The position numbers and the translations under genes were made by a program. From the NCBI RefSeq assembly GCF_933775445.1, contig NC_065873.1, positions 12,090,001-12,154,000 on the forward strand: a stretch of 64,000 bases of DNA. The letters are read 5' to 3'. This stretch comes from Argentina anserina. Its lineage: Eukaryota > Streptophyta > Magnoliopsida > Rosales > Rosaceae. The notes beneath the pieces were generated by a model. The model ran no database searches and had not been told where the DNA came from. It was given only the letters and a program-made list of their open reading frames with translations. How positions within the stretch are numbered: the first letter of the stretch is position 1; every line of letters starts with the position of its first letter. Shown one piece after another: positions 1 through 11,310 of this stretch.

Positions 1-540
1 CAGCTCCCCCCTGCTAAGACTCCTACCGCCCCCTAGCGAGGCCCCCCGTAGGTCCCTGCACGCCCCCCGCAGCACCCCGCATGGCCTTTACAGCCCATCG
101 CACGACCTCCTCATGAACTCTTAGCCTTTTTGGCTCTATTTTGTTTACGCTGGCAACCATTTTTTGGTATGCCTAAGCAACACCAATCTTTGTATTTGAA
201 TCTATGGTGTATATGCATGATATTTGCATGTCAAAATCACTCTTAAATGACGTTTGAGGGTCTAAAACCCTTAAGTAACGTTACACGGCCATTTTGGGAT
301 TATATCAATGCACTTGCTGAGCTTTATTTTGTGATATTTATGTCTTAACATAAGACTACTTATCTCTATATTCTTGTTTATGAATATGTTCAAGAGACTT
401 TGAGTGCATAGCTAGAAGAAATTAAATATATTAATGAATTTAGTTTTTAATCTATTGTGACTAGATGACTACTTCATCATAAAAGAATCAAAGAGTGGTT
501 TAGTGCTCAAGTTTAAATGCCTTATGACATTATGATTCAA
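1..540. other. Unassigned repeat-like DNA with a C-rich start
   Basis: The first 110 bases are rich in runs of C and then change to AT-rich DNA. I see no open coding frame or recognisable protein domain. The C-rich stretch resembles in composition the C-rich part of the chromovirus LTRs near 38.1 kb and 43.2 kb, but I could not align them. It probably belongs to transposon-derived DNA that starts to the left of the window. Confidence 0.35.
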
Positions 541-3500
541 GTCACATGCTTTTATGAATCAAGAGAGCAATTGAACCTATGAAATGGTTTTTGTCATAGT
601 AGTTGTATACGTTGATGAATTCACAATGATACCATACATAAAAATTGGTGAGACGATAAGCTACTTGAAGGCAATCCTTGTGCCAACACTATTTATCACC
701 TACAAACTCATTATGAAAAAGTTCTTATGTATCGCTTCTAATGACGGAGCACATCTCGAGAGTCGATATAGTGTGAATTGTATTCTTTCACGATACTATG
801 ATTCAGAATAATGAATCGATGACTCGTTTAGCCTATTCTTTTGAGCAACGAAGTTAAACGGATTAATAAAATTCTCTAAAGTAATGAAGGTGTAATCTAT
901 GTGTTAATAAGTGCATAAATCCCTTATATGATCCTTCATTGAATATGCTCAATCTCAATGCCTATTCTTTAGTAAAATTTAGGAGTGACATACACCCTCC
1001 TACGCTAAAGAGAATGTGGCATAAGATGGAAGCTAAAATTGGCTTATCATGATTTACTTTGAGAATAAAATATATTATGGTGATACATATATCATGATTA
1101 AACTCAAACCATAATACTTAGATGTTATGGAGCACCCAAAACAATGACAAAAGTTGAAAAAGCCTAATATATCAGGATTTACATATTGCAGACTTGTCAT
1201 TGTACGGACCAGTTCACCTACTTTTAGTGGGCTATTGAGGTTCTAGTTGCGTCAACTGATCCCTAACATCCAAGGCTACCTACGCACAACATTTGAGGGC
1301 ATTTGAAGATATGGAACATGGTGAACCGCTCGACATAAGTGGTCACTAACCTCCACAAGTGTTCTAGCCGGTTCGGTACTTTTCCGACCAGTTCCGGAAG
1401 TGAGGTCAGTTGAATTGTATTCCTAACACCCATATGTACTTGTTCTTAAAGTTTCGTCACATTTGGGGTTCGGAAAGTCAGTGAACCATTTAAAGAAGTG
1501 TAAAACAAAGGTTCGGTATTAGTTGTTGATGTGCCTATGCTTGCAACGAACCAACAATTCAAACCATAAGCTACGGCTTGTAGCATGTCTTGTTTTAGGG
1601 TATCCATCTATATCACCATCATTGACGTTACGGTTGTAACGATTCACATGTTAGTGTTTCAAGTCTAACAATATGCATGTTTGTTAACGGATTATGTTAA
1701 TGGTTTATCGTCCACATATTTTGTGTGTCAAATTGTGCCTCTACAAATTGCGCCTCCACAAGCGCATAATAATGGGTTATTTGATGTTAAATTTTGTCTT
1801 TGAATAAGACATGAACTTCCACCTACGTCCACTTATATAAAATCTTAACATGCGATCTCGTTTAGTCACTTTTGATGAGCCAGTCTCCCCATCGTTAGGG
1901 GGAGAGAAGAACAAGTTTGTTCAACTTCAATGACTTGGTTTTGTCGTGGTTTGTCTCATTGTGCCTCATCATGTTATTAAAAGTCCTATAAATGGAAGTG
2001 ACGAAATTAGAGATACATGCTGCAACTATGCCTGTAAGGATTGATGTCCGACAGATGGACATGTAGTCACTATTTGTTAGTGACGTGGTGACTCCACAAA
2101 TGTGGTAGATAGTGTCACTCGGTCGTGGCTCTTACGAAAGTGTAGAGATACCACTTAGTTCGATAATACTTGTTGACTGCAAGTTAAGGCATAACTTGAT
2201 CTATAATCAATGATACTCACTCGTGTGTTTTATTGGATAATGGTTATCATTGGGGGACGCCTCAATGTCAATATTAATCTAAATGAGAGATTTCGAAGAA
2301 TGACAATGTTGAATGAGTTTGATGTCGAACCATACATATTCTGTTGAAGCAAAATTCCAACATTGTAGATTGGCCTACATGGAAAGTGTTATCCGGCATG
2401 AAGTGATGGTGATAATCGACCCATGTCACCGCTACAGCTTGCTGGAAAGCCGTATGATCCAGTTTTAACAAAGAGATAGGTCATTGGTCAGGTAACATGC
2501 GAATATGAGAAATAGAAGAGTTTAGACTCACCATATGGTGCAAACTCTCTGACAAAACGCCATATAATCAAATATGAGACGGTTTGTTCTCGTAATACCT
2601 GGTTAGTTAGGTAATTTCCAAAACAACTAAATTTGCAGCTTGTGATCACATATCATCTCTGTTAAGACTAAGTTAAGAGATGTTGATAAAGATCCTGAAT
2701 GAATTGGTTTTAACCTAATTTAAGTGCCTCCAGACCACGAAGTGCGTTAACTTAATTAAGGTAGGGATATTAAAATGAAGTGTGATGGAATCTTGATGAA
2801 CTAAGAGCCAAATGTTGTAATTCCGAAGCTCCTTGCTTAAAACTCAGGGCTCACCACCTTGACCATCCAATCAAGTCTATTAGACTAGATAATGCAGGAG
2901 AATTCACTTCGAAGACTTTTTATTGCATAACCGCGATAGATGTTGAACATCCTGTAACCCCATGTTCATTTTGTAGAATGGATGAACATGAGCGACAATT
3001 AAGCGGTTATAGCTTATAGCTAGGGCCTTTGTTACACATAAGTAATTTACCCATAACTGTCTAGGGATATGCAATATTGCATGCAGTTGTACTTAAAATG
3101 AAATGATTTTGAGAATACTAGGTCTTGAAAGTGATGACCATTATTGATAATGTTATTCATCGGTTGACTAAAGGCAGTAAAGACGTTAAACCAATATCTA
3201 CAAGTATTCTATGAATCAGTCGAAGTCAGGAAAAGACGTGTTTCTGCCGTTTGAGTGATGATAAGTCTTAAGAGATAAAAATCCTAATATTTAAGTATAA
3301 TATGTGTATGCATGTACTTGTTGTAATATATCTAACTCGACACATTCGGTTTAAACTCGTAAGACCAAGATGATGGCTGAGTGCACCCACACATATGTCA
3401 ATGCTTGATCATAGCATGTTACGACATTAAATCCTATATCCCAAAACAAAAGACACTTTAATGAAGCGATGTCAGAATCTGCACCGATTCGTATGTCAAT

Positions 3501-4246
3501 TTCCACGGGACCTATATGGTAGTTCACGTGTTGAAAAATGGTGAATTTGGTACCATTAGAAAGCTCTATGTGTCTACTTCCCAGGGACACTAACCATTAG
3601 ATAATATTTATTATATTGAGTGAGTTATAGCGGTTTTAGTAAAATATGACGGATATATCCGGAAACTGCAACTGAGTTAACTTCGACAGAGCTTTATGAT
3701 CCGCTTAGAACAAACTAAGTTGTGAACCATATATTACTGGAAAGCCACGAGTATCTATCTTCCAGAACCTTTGACGGTTTGTTTATACCTATTACATTGA
3801 AGACGTTATGACTCTTTAAGTGCATGAAGGTCAGACCACGCGTGAATCTGTTTTTCATTACAAACTCTTGTTTTGAGTCGTTATGCAATTCTCTTTTCTT
3901 TTGATCCATGTACTAGATAAGTGTACATGTTTGATTTAAGAATGTATGGTGAGATTTGATATTAAAATCATTGACCCATTGCTACTTTTGAAGAATGTGA
4001 AAAACGTTTGTATACGCTATCTGTCTAAGCTCAAAGATTGAGTTACCGATCATGGGGAGTTGTTTTGCAGACTTCAGGAGAAGTCTATTCCACATGTTAT
4101 CTTCAATTGTAGTTGGTGCGTTGTCCTCTTTTTCCCTTTGACCAAGTTTGTATTTTACCTAAGAGGTTTTTGTTTTGCTTTGTAAGATTTTTACCGAGGC
4201 AACAGTATTGCACCATGACACATTAGGATCGCGATGCAAGGAGGAG
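541..4246 (+). mobile_element. Decayed Ty1/copia interior (RT and integrase scraps)
   Basis: This is a heavily decayed copia polyprotein region. At 584-811 a short frame contains a YVDE box in a hydrophobic context, like the YVDD catalytic box of copia reverse transcriptase. At about 2864-3095 a frame reads HPIKSIRLDNAGEFTSK and then VDVEHPV-like text, which matches the Asp-containing part of the copia integrase core. Stops and shifts interrupt both. The RT box lies to the left of the integrase piece, whereas copia order is integrase then RT, so the region is rearranged or holds parts of two copies. The last 150 bases before the LTR match the 3' tail common to plant copia elements, ending in a purine-rich tract at about 4239-4246. 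Confidence 0.6.
2864..3095 (+). pseudogene. Copia integrase core fragment
   Basis: The frame starting at 2864 gives HPIKSIRLDNAGEFTSK followed by VEHPVTPCSF, close to the conserved copia integrase stretch around the second catalytic Asp (RLDN). After about 45 residues stops appear, but a matching downstream piece (LLHxSNLPITVxGYAILHAV) is still legible near 3030-3095. It is non-functional because of stops, lost residues and missing flanking domains. Confidence 0.65.
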
Positions 4247-4433
4247 TGTTGTAGGAGAATTATATATGTAATCTTCTAGTGTATCTTGTCCTAATTAGTA
4301 TATGTTAGTATAGATAAGGAATAATATATAATCCCTTATTCAACGGGATACTCAATGTAATGCTTATATATAAGACCTACTTATCAATTAATAAAGATAA
4401 TGGGTAACATGATTACATTTATAAATCTCAACA
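4247..4433 (+). repeat. Copia 3' LTR (187 bp)
   Basis: The LTR begins TGTTGTAGGAG directly after a purine tract (GCAAGGAGGAG) and ends CTCAACA, so it has TG...CA ends. It holds a TATA-like TATATATAAG at about 4366-4376. A related LTR lies on the minus strand at 35008-35191; both contain a CGGGATACTC core followed by a TATATA segment and AATAAA near the end. The 5' LTR of this copy is not visible. Five-base target duplications could not be confirmed. Confidence 0.65.
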
Positions 4434-5602
4434 TCTCGGTTATTTTAGATTTGTATGTATCCGTATTATCATAGACCCGTCAGCAAGGTCAAAATACGTC
4501 CAAATACGCGTATCATAATTTAGACACGGTCGGACACGCGGGGTTACTTTGATCATTCCGTTGATTCCCACATTGGTACTCTCTTCTCTTGTTCTCTGCG
4601 TCATCCCACCTCTTCATAAATTCTTGAATTTCAAGGCCACCCGGTCGATTGGATTGTAGATTTGGCGCGGGTACATTCTTCTTCTTCTTGATTAAACTAC
4701 GAATTTTACATGGTTCTGATTTTATTGTAAGATGAACTGCGTGTTGGGTTTGATTGAATTGATATTGAACTGGGTTTTGGGTTAATTGAATGGAGTTGTG
4801 TCATGGGTTTACTTGAATTCTTGTTCTTAGCTTTAACTTTTAAGCAATTTAGTTCATACAGATTATAAAATCTGATATTGAGGACTAAGGAGGGGGTTGC
4901 AATCTGGCTTTTGCATGTGAAATTAGCACAAGTTTTAGGAAATTATGGCTAGGTAAGAAGCAGGGAATCGTACTACACTTGTTGGTTCTCCTGTTTCTTA
5001 AATTGGGAAATAGTTCTATTAAGTGAATAAGATTTATGCATTAGCTATAATTAATGAAGTTTATGAATCAGGAGTCTGAAAAGCAAGACTGAAGATAGAA
5101 TCTTTTCTCTTAATGCATGATGTACCTCATTCTTATAGCAGTTTTCGGGGGTGATGGGAACTCATATAAGGAACTATGAGGAACTATAAGCGCCTTTAGA
5201 TCTTAATAGTTATTCGCGATATAAGCAAAGAAGAGTAAACATAAACATACCAAAGTTATAGTGGTTCAGCTGAAGCCTACCTCCACTGTGATCTCTCTTG
5301 AGAGATTTACTAGTACTGAAGAATTTAGGTACAAGTACTTATTGCAGACCTTAACCCATCCTTATCTAGCTCTTATCTCTCTATCACCCTTAGCTCTCTT
5401 TAGGATTTTTGTCTCTCTGTCTAAAAACTCTCATGCAGCCATATTTATATCAATAGGGGCTGCCAATACAATATGGACTAGGATTACTAAACCTAACACA
5501 AATCCTAATAGAATATTAGAAGATATACTCTTTTAAAACATATAGAAAAGCTGTGCTAACTTCTTTCCTTTCTAAACCTGGATTTGATTACTGAATCCTA
5601 AC
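4434..5602. other. Intergenic DNA with a possible upstream promoter/leader
   Basis: The stretch at 4470-4545 contains CGGACAC-type words like those in the hAT-type element at 31334-31924 and may be a small relic of that family. From 4556 to 4720 the sequence is CT-rich with TTC repeats, which looks like a plant 5' leader. It could be an upstream non-coding exon of RPC9, but no splice join can be proved from sequence. The rest, including a 91-codon frame at 5261-5536, has no recognisable product. Confidence 0.3.
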
Positions 5603-6329
5603 CAGGGGCGGAACCAGGAATTCGAAATAGGTAGGGTTGGTTTTTAGACATATAATTTTTTTTTGTAATAGAAAACTTAATAGCTAAAGAATTTATATCA
5701 AAAAATGTTATGACTAAAGAAAAAGATGGAGAAAATGGAGAGAGAATAGATATATTTCTTTCTAATAAAAAATATTGTAAGATTTTTTTAAATACTGAGA
5801 AACTATTGCGATATAAAAGTAGAGTGAGCAAAGAAAAGAATGAGTGAAGAAAATTAAAAAAAAAGAAGAGAGATTTTATTCATACCTCCTAAATTGACAA
5901 TTAAACTTCTATATTTTCTAGATTATAGTTGACTTTATCAACTGATTTTGAAGGTATGAGTAGTGGACATTTTTGGGAAAATTAGAGAGGTGTAAGTATC
6001 ATTTTAGTTTAGTATATAAATAAGTTGGAGGTCCATTGAGTAGAGATGTGTGAATAACATTTTCGGAGATACGAATAAAAACTCCAAAGAAGACTTGGAA
6101 AGAGAGATAGAAAAAAGGAAAAAATGGAAACATAATAAGTAGAGTAATAGGTTGAAAAAATGGGCAACACGGGATTCGAACCCAAGAACATAACCCCACC
6201 CACTAATTGAGACACTCAGCCAACTAAACTAACTTCATTTAATGTGTGTAAAGTACATATAGTTTTTGAAATACCCTGTTTTTCGGTGGGGCTATAGCCG
6301 GACTAGCCCGCTACGTAGTTCCGCCGTTG
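5603..6329. mobile_element. Non-autonomous hAT-type element (727 bp)
   Basis: The left end reads CAGGGGCGGAACCAGG and the right end reads GTAGTTCCGCCGTTG, which are imperfect terminal inverted repeats. Both sides are flanked by the same 8 bases, ATCCTAAC (5595-5602 and 6330-6337). An 8-bp target duplication with CAGGGGCGG-like ends is typical of plant hAT elements. There is no transposase frame, so it must depend on another element. A tRNA-like module lies inside on the minus strand. Confidence 0.85.
6160..6236 (-). repeat. tRNA-like / SINE-like module with pol III boxes
   Basis: Read on the minus strand, this has TAGTTGGCTGAGTG, a good pol III A box, and about 30 bases on GGTTCGAATCC, a perfect B box. 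A weak T-arm-like stem surrounds the B box. The acceptor stem and anticodon arm do not fold convincingly, so I do not call a functional tRNA gene. It lies inside the hAT-type element, as a captured or inserted tRNA-derived sequence. Confidence 0.6.
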
Positions 6330-6337
6330 ATCCTAAC

Positions 6338-8938
6338 TCTCCAACATGCATCGACGAGCCAAAAACACAGCAGCAATGTCATCGCATTTTCAGTTCTCAA
6401 TTAGCTTTGCAAGTATTAGCAGTTCCCACTTGAATAATAAAACAAGCAAAAATGCACTTCTCACGCGCGTGCGCGGAGGCTAGTTTGCTATATACAAAAA
6501 CTGCTACAACAGTTCACGGAGCCAAATTATGTCTTCGGTCCCCTATTGGGTCTTATTACAGTCATGCCGAAGATGATTCAAAGCAGTTTGTACTGTCCTT
6601 GTCGTCTTATTCAGTTTTGCCCGATTTCTTCTCAGTTTCTTTTTCCATCATTGTCTTTCAAACATAGAAAGGCTGAAACTATGTAATAGACATCAGCTGC
6701 TTCAAGTCCTAATCAAACTATTTAACTCACTTCAGGTAATTCATGAGCTGCTTTTATCATATTGATCTCTTTGCTTGCTCTTTTAATCAACTTTTGATGG
6801 ACTAAATTTGATGGTTCAATGGGTTTGAGTCACTGCCAAACATGCATCACAATATTTCCAAAGTAAAGTTTCTAATTCAGACCCATTTGGTTAAAGAAAA
6901 CTGCATAATAACTCCAACACTTCCTAATTTCTGAAAAGTAGAAAGCTTGCCTCAGCTTGACCAAGTAATTGTATTAGATGTATCGACTATGCTTCACCTT
7001 TTAACCTAATGGCTGATATGTTTGCATCAATTGAATGAGATGCTAGGTAGCTATTCCTTTATCGTTTATTTATCTGTTCATTTGGTAAGCACATAAAATG
7101 CAATTGGAAATAGACATCAGGATAACATTCTATTCATTTCTACCTTATTGCATCATCAGGCTAACTATTTCATATACAAGTAGTTTTCTTTGTAGCTTGC
7201 TTTGTTGTGTTTCTGTTTTTCTTTTTTTGAAATAAAGTTTGTTGTGTCTCTGTTGTAGACCACTTGTGATTTTCGGTTTAATAATTCAAAATTAGTTCAA
7301 AACAAAGCAACAGAAGCAATAAAATAAGCTTCTTCATGACTTATACACCCTTTCTTTTATTTTTGGCTACTAGGTATTTGTAGGATTCCACTTGCTACTG
7401 GCTAATATCTTGGTTGAGCTATGTGAATCTTGCTTTATAATTGTAAATGTTACCGATACTAATCAGTATTTGCCTTCAATGAGTTAATGGAACGAAAATG
7501 GAAAACATGAGGAAACAGGTGACATCTGCATGAATGCAAGGTATGATCTCCTTCATGAGGTCTTGTCTGCTTAAAAGAAATTATGCAGATGTATACCTGT
7601 AGTTTCCTCATACAGTGAACCTGTGGAGAAGACTGAGCAGAGATGTGAATAAATGGCATATCAAGACAAATTTTCACTATTATTTTTCGTTATACGAGTT
7701 TTGTTATTGTATAATCTGCGAGAGCAGAGCACACTAGCATCAGATATTGATTATATAGAAATTTAGAGTCTTCCAGGTCTCCAGATAAATTGACCAAGGA
7801 TCGACCATCTCTTGATGTATTACAATGTGAAATTCGCATGTACTAGTGTTTTGTAAGATCACCTACAACTTCTACTTTTAATATGATCATGAAACGACAT
7901 TTTTATCTTCCGTAACCTATGACTACTATTATGAATGCTACCAAGTTTCTGTACTGGAATGTCCTTTTGTTGCAATGTCTTTTATAACCTACAAAATCAT
8001 CACCATCACCATCACCATCACTGATACGGTTACTTCCAAGTTATATTAATGCCTGCATTTATCCATTTTAAAACTTTTTTGTTTAATCACTTGGTTGGGG
8101 TGTTGGCACCATTCCTAGTTGTAAGCAAGTAGGGAACAAGAGGGTCTCTGGGGTGAAAAGCCTCAGAACACTTAGTGCCCTAGTCTGTTTCTTGCTATTA
8201 AATATGCATTTGTAGACCAACATAGTGTGTGTGATCTGTGTTAAAGCCTTACCTGGTGATTTTGATCTTAGTGGGTGTTGTAGATGAGGTGTCTCAAGTG
8301 TATTCTCACATATAAATGTCTGATGTTCCAGAAGTATGTTACCTTTGCACTGGTATCTATGATACCTTTGACCACAAGGAGTGGTGTGTTACATTTATTT
8401 GATGTGAACCTATGGAGGGTTGTAACTCTGGATCTTACGGAGTTGTCTTATTCTTTGCTCCATGTAGAATGTTCATTTATGGTATGTCAACAATAAATGA
8501 ACTTGTGACTTTGGTTCAGTCTTTTGTTTTGGACTTGTGATTTTGGTCATACAAGCATCACAGCTTTTATGCATCCTGGAATACCATTCAATGTTTTTTA
8601 ATTGAATTTGATTTGTATTCTCACCGTAATATTCTAAGATTTGAATTTTATACTTTTACAAACGTTGCAAGGATTTGGTTTGATTTTATTTTCTGGTATT
8701 TAAGCACCGATATTTGTTCTTTTGCATCTGAATGGTTCCAATTCCCACTAGAAAATTTATGTCCTATTGATAATTTCAAAGGGATAATCACGGTGGACAC
8801 CTATCAGTTTCTGTAAAATGAAAAGCTTAGTCATGGTTTGGTCTTTATGGTTTCATTTATTTTTGTCAAGATACACATTTATGTTTAGCTTTTCCTTTAG
8901 TACAGAGTATGGTATCTGATTACTTTACTTTTTCAGTT
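6338..8938. other. Intergenic or 5' intron region upstream of RPC9
   Basis: No coding frame here resembles a known protein. If the leader-like DNA near 4.6 kb belongs to RPC9, this would be its first intron, but that is inference. Two points stand out: a (CATCAC)-type microsatellite at 7996-8021, and at 8030-8095 a 66-base block that is repeated exactly at 9098-9163 in RPC9 intron 1. Confidence 0.35.
8030..8095 (+). repeat. 66-bp direct repeat, copy 1
   Basis: The block starts TTACTTCCAAG and ends TTAATCACTTGGT. It is identical, as far as I can read, to 9098-9163. The flanks differ on both sides. The two copies lie 1068 bases apart and bracket the first coding exon of RPC9. Confidence 0.9.
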
Positions 8939-9058
8939 GATTTTACTGCTCAAACAGATCATAAGAACAAACCATGTGGGTTCTGACTCATTGCGGATAT
9001 CAGAACCACCCTGTTATGCTAGAATCAGTTATTGGTCTCAAGCTCTGGACTTGGAAAA

Positions 9059-10376
9059 ATGAAGATGTATGTACTAGTTTTATTACTATTGGTTTTATTA
9101 CTTCCAAGTTATATTAATGCCTGCATTTATCCATTTTAAAACTTTTTTGTTTAATCACTTGGTGGTGGGACCGTTTCTTAGATTCAATTTTTTTTTTTTT
9201 ACTTCTTGCAGCCTAAAGGCTGATGTTGGAGCACTTAGCAATTTTGAAGTGCTTGAATTCCTAAGATCTAGAGGGGCTTCAAACAATGATATAGGACAGC
9301 TGAAAGTAAAACCATCTGAGTATAAGGTTGTGGAACTTAATATTTATCTTTTATCTTCAATTATTGATTCCTTGATTTAGTGAGAATAAGTGTATCGTTG
9401 ATTTTCCTTGTTTAGGTTTTTGAATATTTGGATAATACTCCTGCTGGCACTCAAACAAAAGAGAGCGTGGAAGAGTTCAAGGAAAAGTGTAAACAATATG
9501 ACCTTGGGAATGACAAGATCCTCAATATTATTAACACTATGCCAGCTTCAGTGGTTGAAATATTTGCGGTGTGTTATTAGTCCTTTTTATCCCCACTTTT
9601 GCTGTTTATCATTATATGATATTTCTCTGTGTTTTTGTTTTTCCTTAAATTTATAATCATTAATTGGGTTTTAGCTTGCCGTACGTGCTTTTTTCCCTTC
9701 TCGTTAAATATGTTTGTGTCTGTACCCTGTATTGTGGGTGGAATAGGATCTGTGTTAGACTGAGATTTGGGAGTTTTTATGATTTTATAACACCCTTGAA
9801 TGTCTTTTATTTCTTGATCCTGGCTTGGCCTATTAAATTACTCTCAGAAATTGTATAACTCATTGATATTAGATCATGATGAACCCTGTGTGCTGCGGCC
9901 AGTGTAATTTTCTACTTTATTTTTTAAGAGGGTTTGATGTTCCACTTACCAGCATGATATTCAGTGAAGTCTATGGCTGTCAGTCCAGTGTCTATGATAA
10001 ATAGATGATTTCTCAAAAAGAACCATAGAATGACGTAGTGTGGCATCCTTCTTGCCAGATGTTAAGGCCATCTTTTCACAAGGACCTGGTTGAGGGAACC
10101 TTGCATACTTTCAAAAATTATGAAAACCTAATGTTGTCTGTGTGCAACTTAAGAGAGTACTTTGTAGAACCTGTGAACTTATTTGCAAAATTTGTTTATC
10201 TTGATGTTTCACAGATTGTAGAGGATAATGCAGATGAGCTAGTAGAGCTGGTTGCAGAGGTATTGACTCCTGCAGCAGCATCCCCTAAACCTGAAGCAGG
10301 TAATGGTGAGATAGGTGGAGAGGCCATGAATGTGGAACAAATTGAACTAAACGATGACAATATAGAAACTACCTGA
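9059..10376 (+). CDS. RPC9: DNA-directed RNA polymerase III subunit RPC9 (C17/CRCP family)
   Basis: RPC9 is the pol III stalk subunit that pairs with RPC8 (C25) and helps initiation of tRNA and 5S rRNA transcription in the nucleus. Coding exons: 9059-9066, 9212-9326, 9416-9568 and 10215-10376, all with GT/AG borders, giving 145 residues. The first exon supplies only ATG AAG AT, and splicing completes MKILK, the usual start of plant RPC9. Visible family features are ALSNFEVLEFLRSRGAS (residues about 10-26), VFEYLDNTPAG, and ILNIINTMPASVVEIFAIVED, all of the Rpb4/RPC9 helical domain. The tail is acidic and low-complexity, as in relatives. An AG at 8938-8939 suggests that a 5' non-coding exon runs from about 8940 into exon 1. 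The length matches the family and no defects are seen. Confidence 0.93.
9098..9163 (+). repeat. 66-bp direct repeat, copy 2 (in RPC9 intron 1)
   Basis: This is the exact partner of 8030-8095. It lies 31 bases after the first coding exon and 48 bases before the second, so it fills almost half of this short intron. Confidence 0.9.
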
Positions 10377-10860
10377 ATGAGGGAAAGGATCAATGGAGAC
10401 TAGTTGATGCGCAGCGTTGTTTGTCTTATATGTTGACAGATGCATTCATGTTCCCAACGATTGTCACATGTATGTGATTGTTAGTAGAAATGATACTAGA
10501 ATTACCATCCCTTATGTCTACAGTTTTAACTCTGTTTAGTGAAAAAAAAAAAAGAAAAAAAAAGGGGAACAATTCAATTGATCATCTCAAATTGGATTGT
10601 AATATGTTTCCCGCAGCAGTAGTTTTGTTGAATCCATCTTTGTTTGGTTTTCTCAAATTGCTAGTCTAGTCTGGGTAAACATTGTTTCAAGGGCTTTTAT
10701 TTAACTGCTATCTTTTCTTCTTCTTTTAATCAATCAAACAGTTGGCAATAAGTATGCCTGATAAATTTAATATTAAGTAAGAAGTACTTTCGGAGTTATA
10801 AGCTCCACTCTGGTGAAACTCTTCCGGGTTCCGCTGTTAACTCAGAAAAAATTGAGAGTA
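10377..10860 (+). other. RPC9 3' region and spacer
   Basis: After the RPC9 stop the sequence is non-coding and includes an A-rich tract at about 10541-10563. The 3' UTR probably ends somewhere before 10780, but I cannot fix a poly(A) site. No other gene is visible. Confidence 0.4.
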
Positions 10861-10879
10861 GCATTGCTCCTCCACTGTT

Positions 10880-11310
10880 GAGCTCTCTCGCCTTTGGAAA
10901 TCTGGAATTTACCTCTCATTTTTCAGCGAATGATCAGGATATATGATTTTGTTAGAAGTGGAAGCATTGAAGATTTTGTTGTGCTTAACAAGTTGTTCAA
11001 CAAGCTACCTCGTACTGAGAGGGGTTGGGGATACATTGTTCCTAATGATTTGTACGAGGCATTGGGAAAATTGGTTTCTCGCTGGTCTCTCCTACTTTGC
11101 ATTTGAAGTGGCCTCGTATGCACCCGTTTCATCCAATTCGTCTAAGTTGAGAGAGCTTATTTAGTTTTGCAGTCTGCTCGTAATCTGTTCAAATCATTTG
11201 ACACGGCTAAGCAAGGGAGAGTGACTCTTGATCTCATCCAATTCGTCTATTGCACTGCCATTACACTATGAACTGCGACAATGATTGCGGACGCTATGGA
11301 ATTCCAACAT
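10880..11310 (+). pseudogene. Penta-EF-hand calcium-binding protein relic
   Basis: The frame at 10923 onward reads RMIRIYDFVRSGSIEDF and then VPNDLYEALGKL. After a break, 11170-11250 reads SARNLFKSFDTAKQGRVTL. These match the plant penta-EF-hand (sorcin/peflin-like, CML48-50 group) pattern: an EF-hand with D-x-D-x-S-G changed here to DFVRSGS, a middle linker, and a later hand. The loop has lost its second Asp. The segment between the two parts is out of frame and shortened, with stops near 11105 and 11163. No introns are seen in the part that aligns, so it could be a processed copy or a fragment of a duplicated gene. It follows RPC9 directly but has no functional link to it. Confidence 0.6.

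Noticed and set aside
6160..6236. True tRNA gene
   Set aside because: The A and B boxes are good, but acceptor and anticodon stems do not pair, and the piece is inside a transposon.
7996..8021. Repeated CATCAC codons that would encode a six-His tag
   Set aside because: This is a simple microsatellite in non-coding DNA, with no vector sequence or frame around it. It is not contamination.
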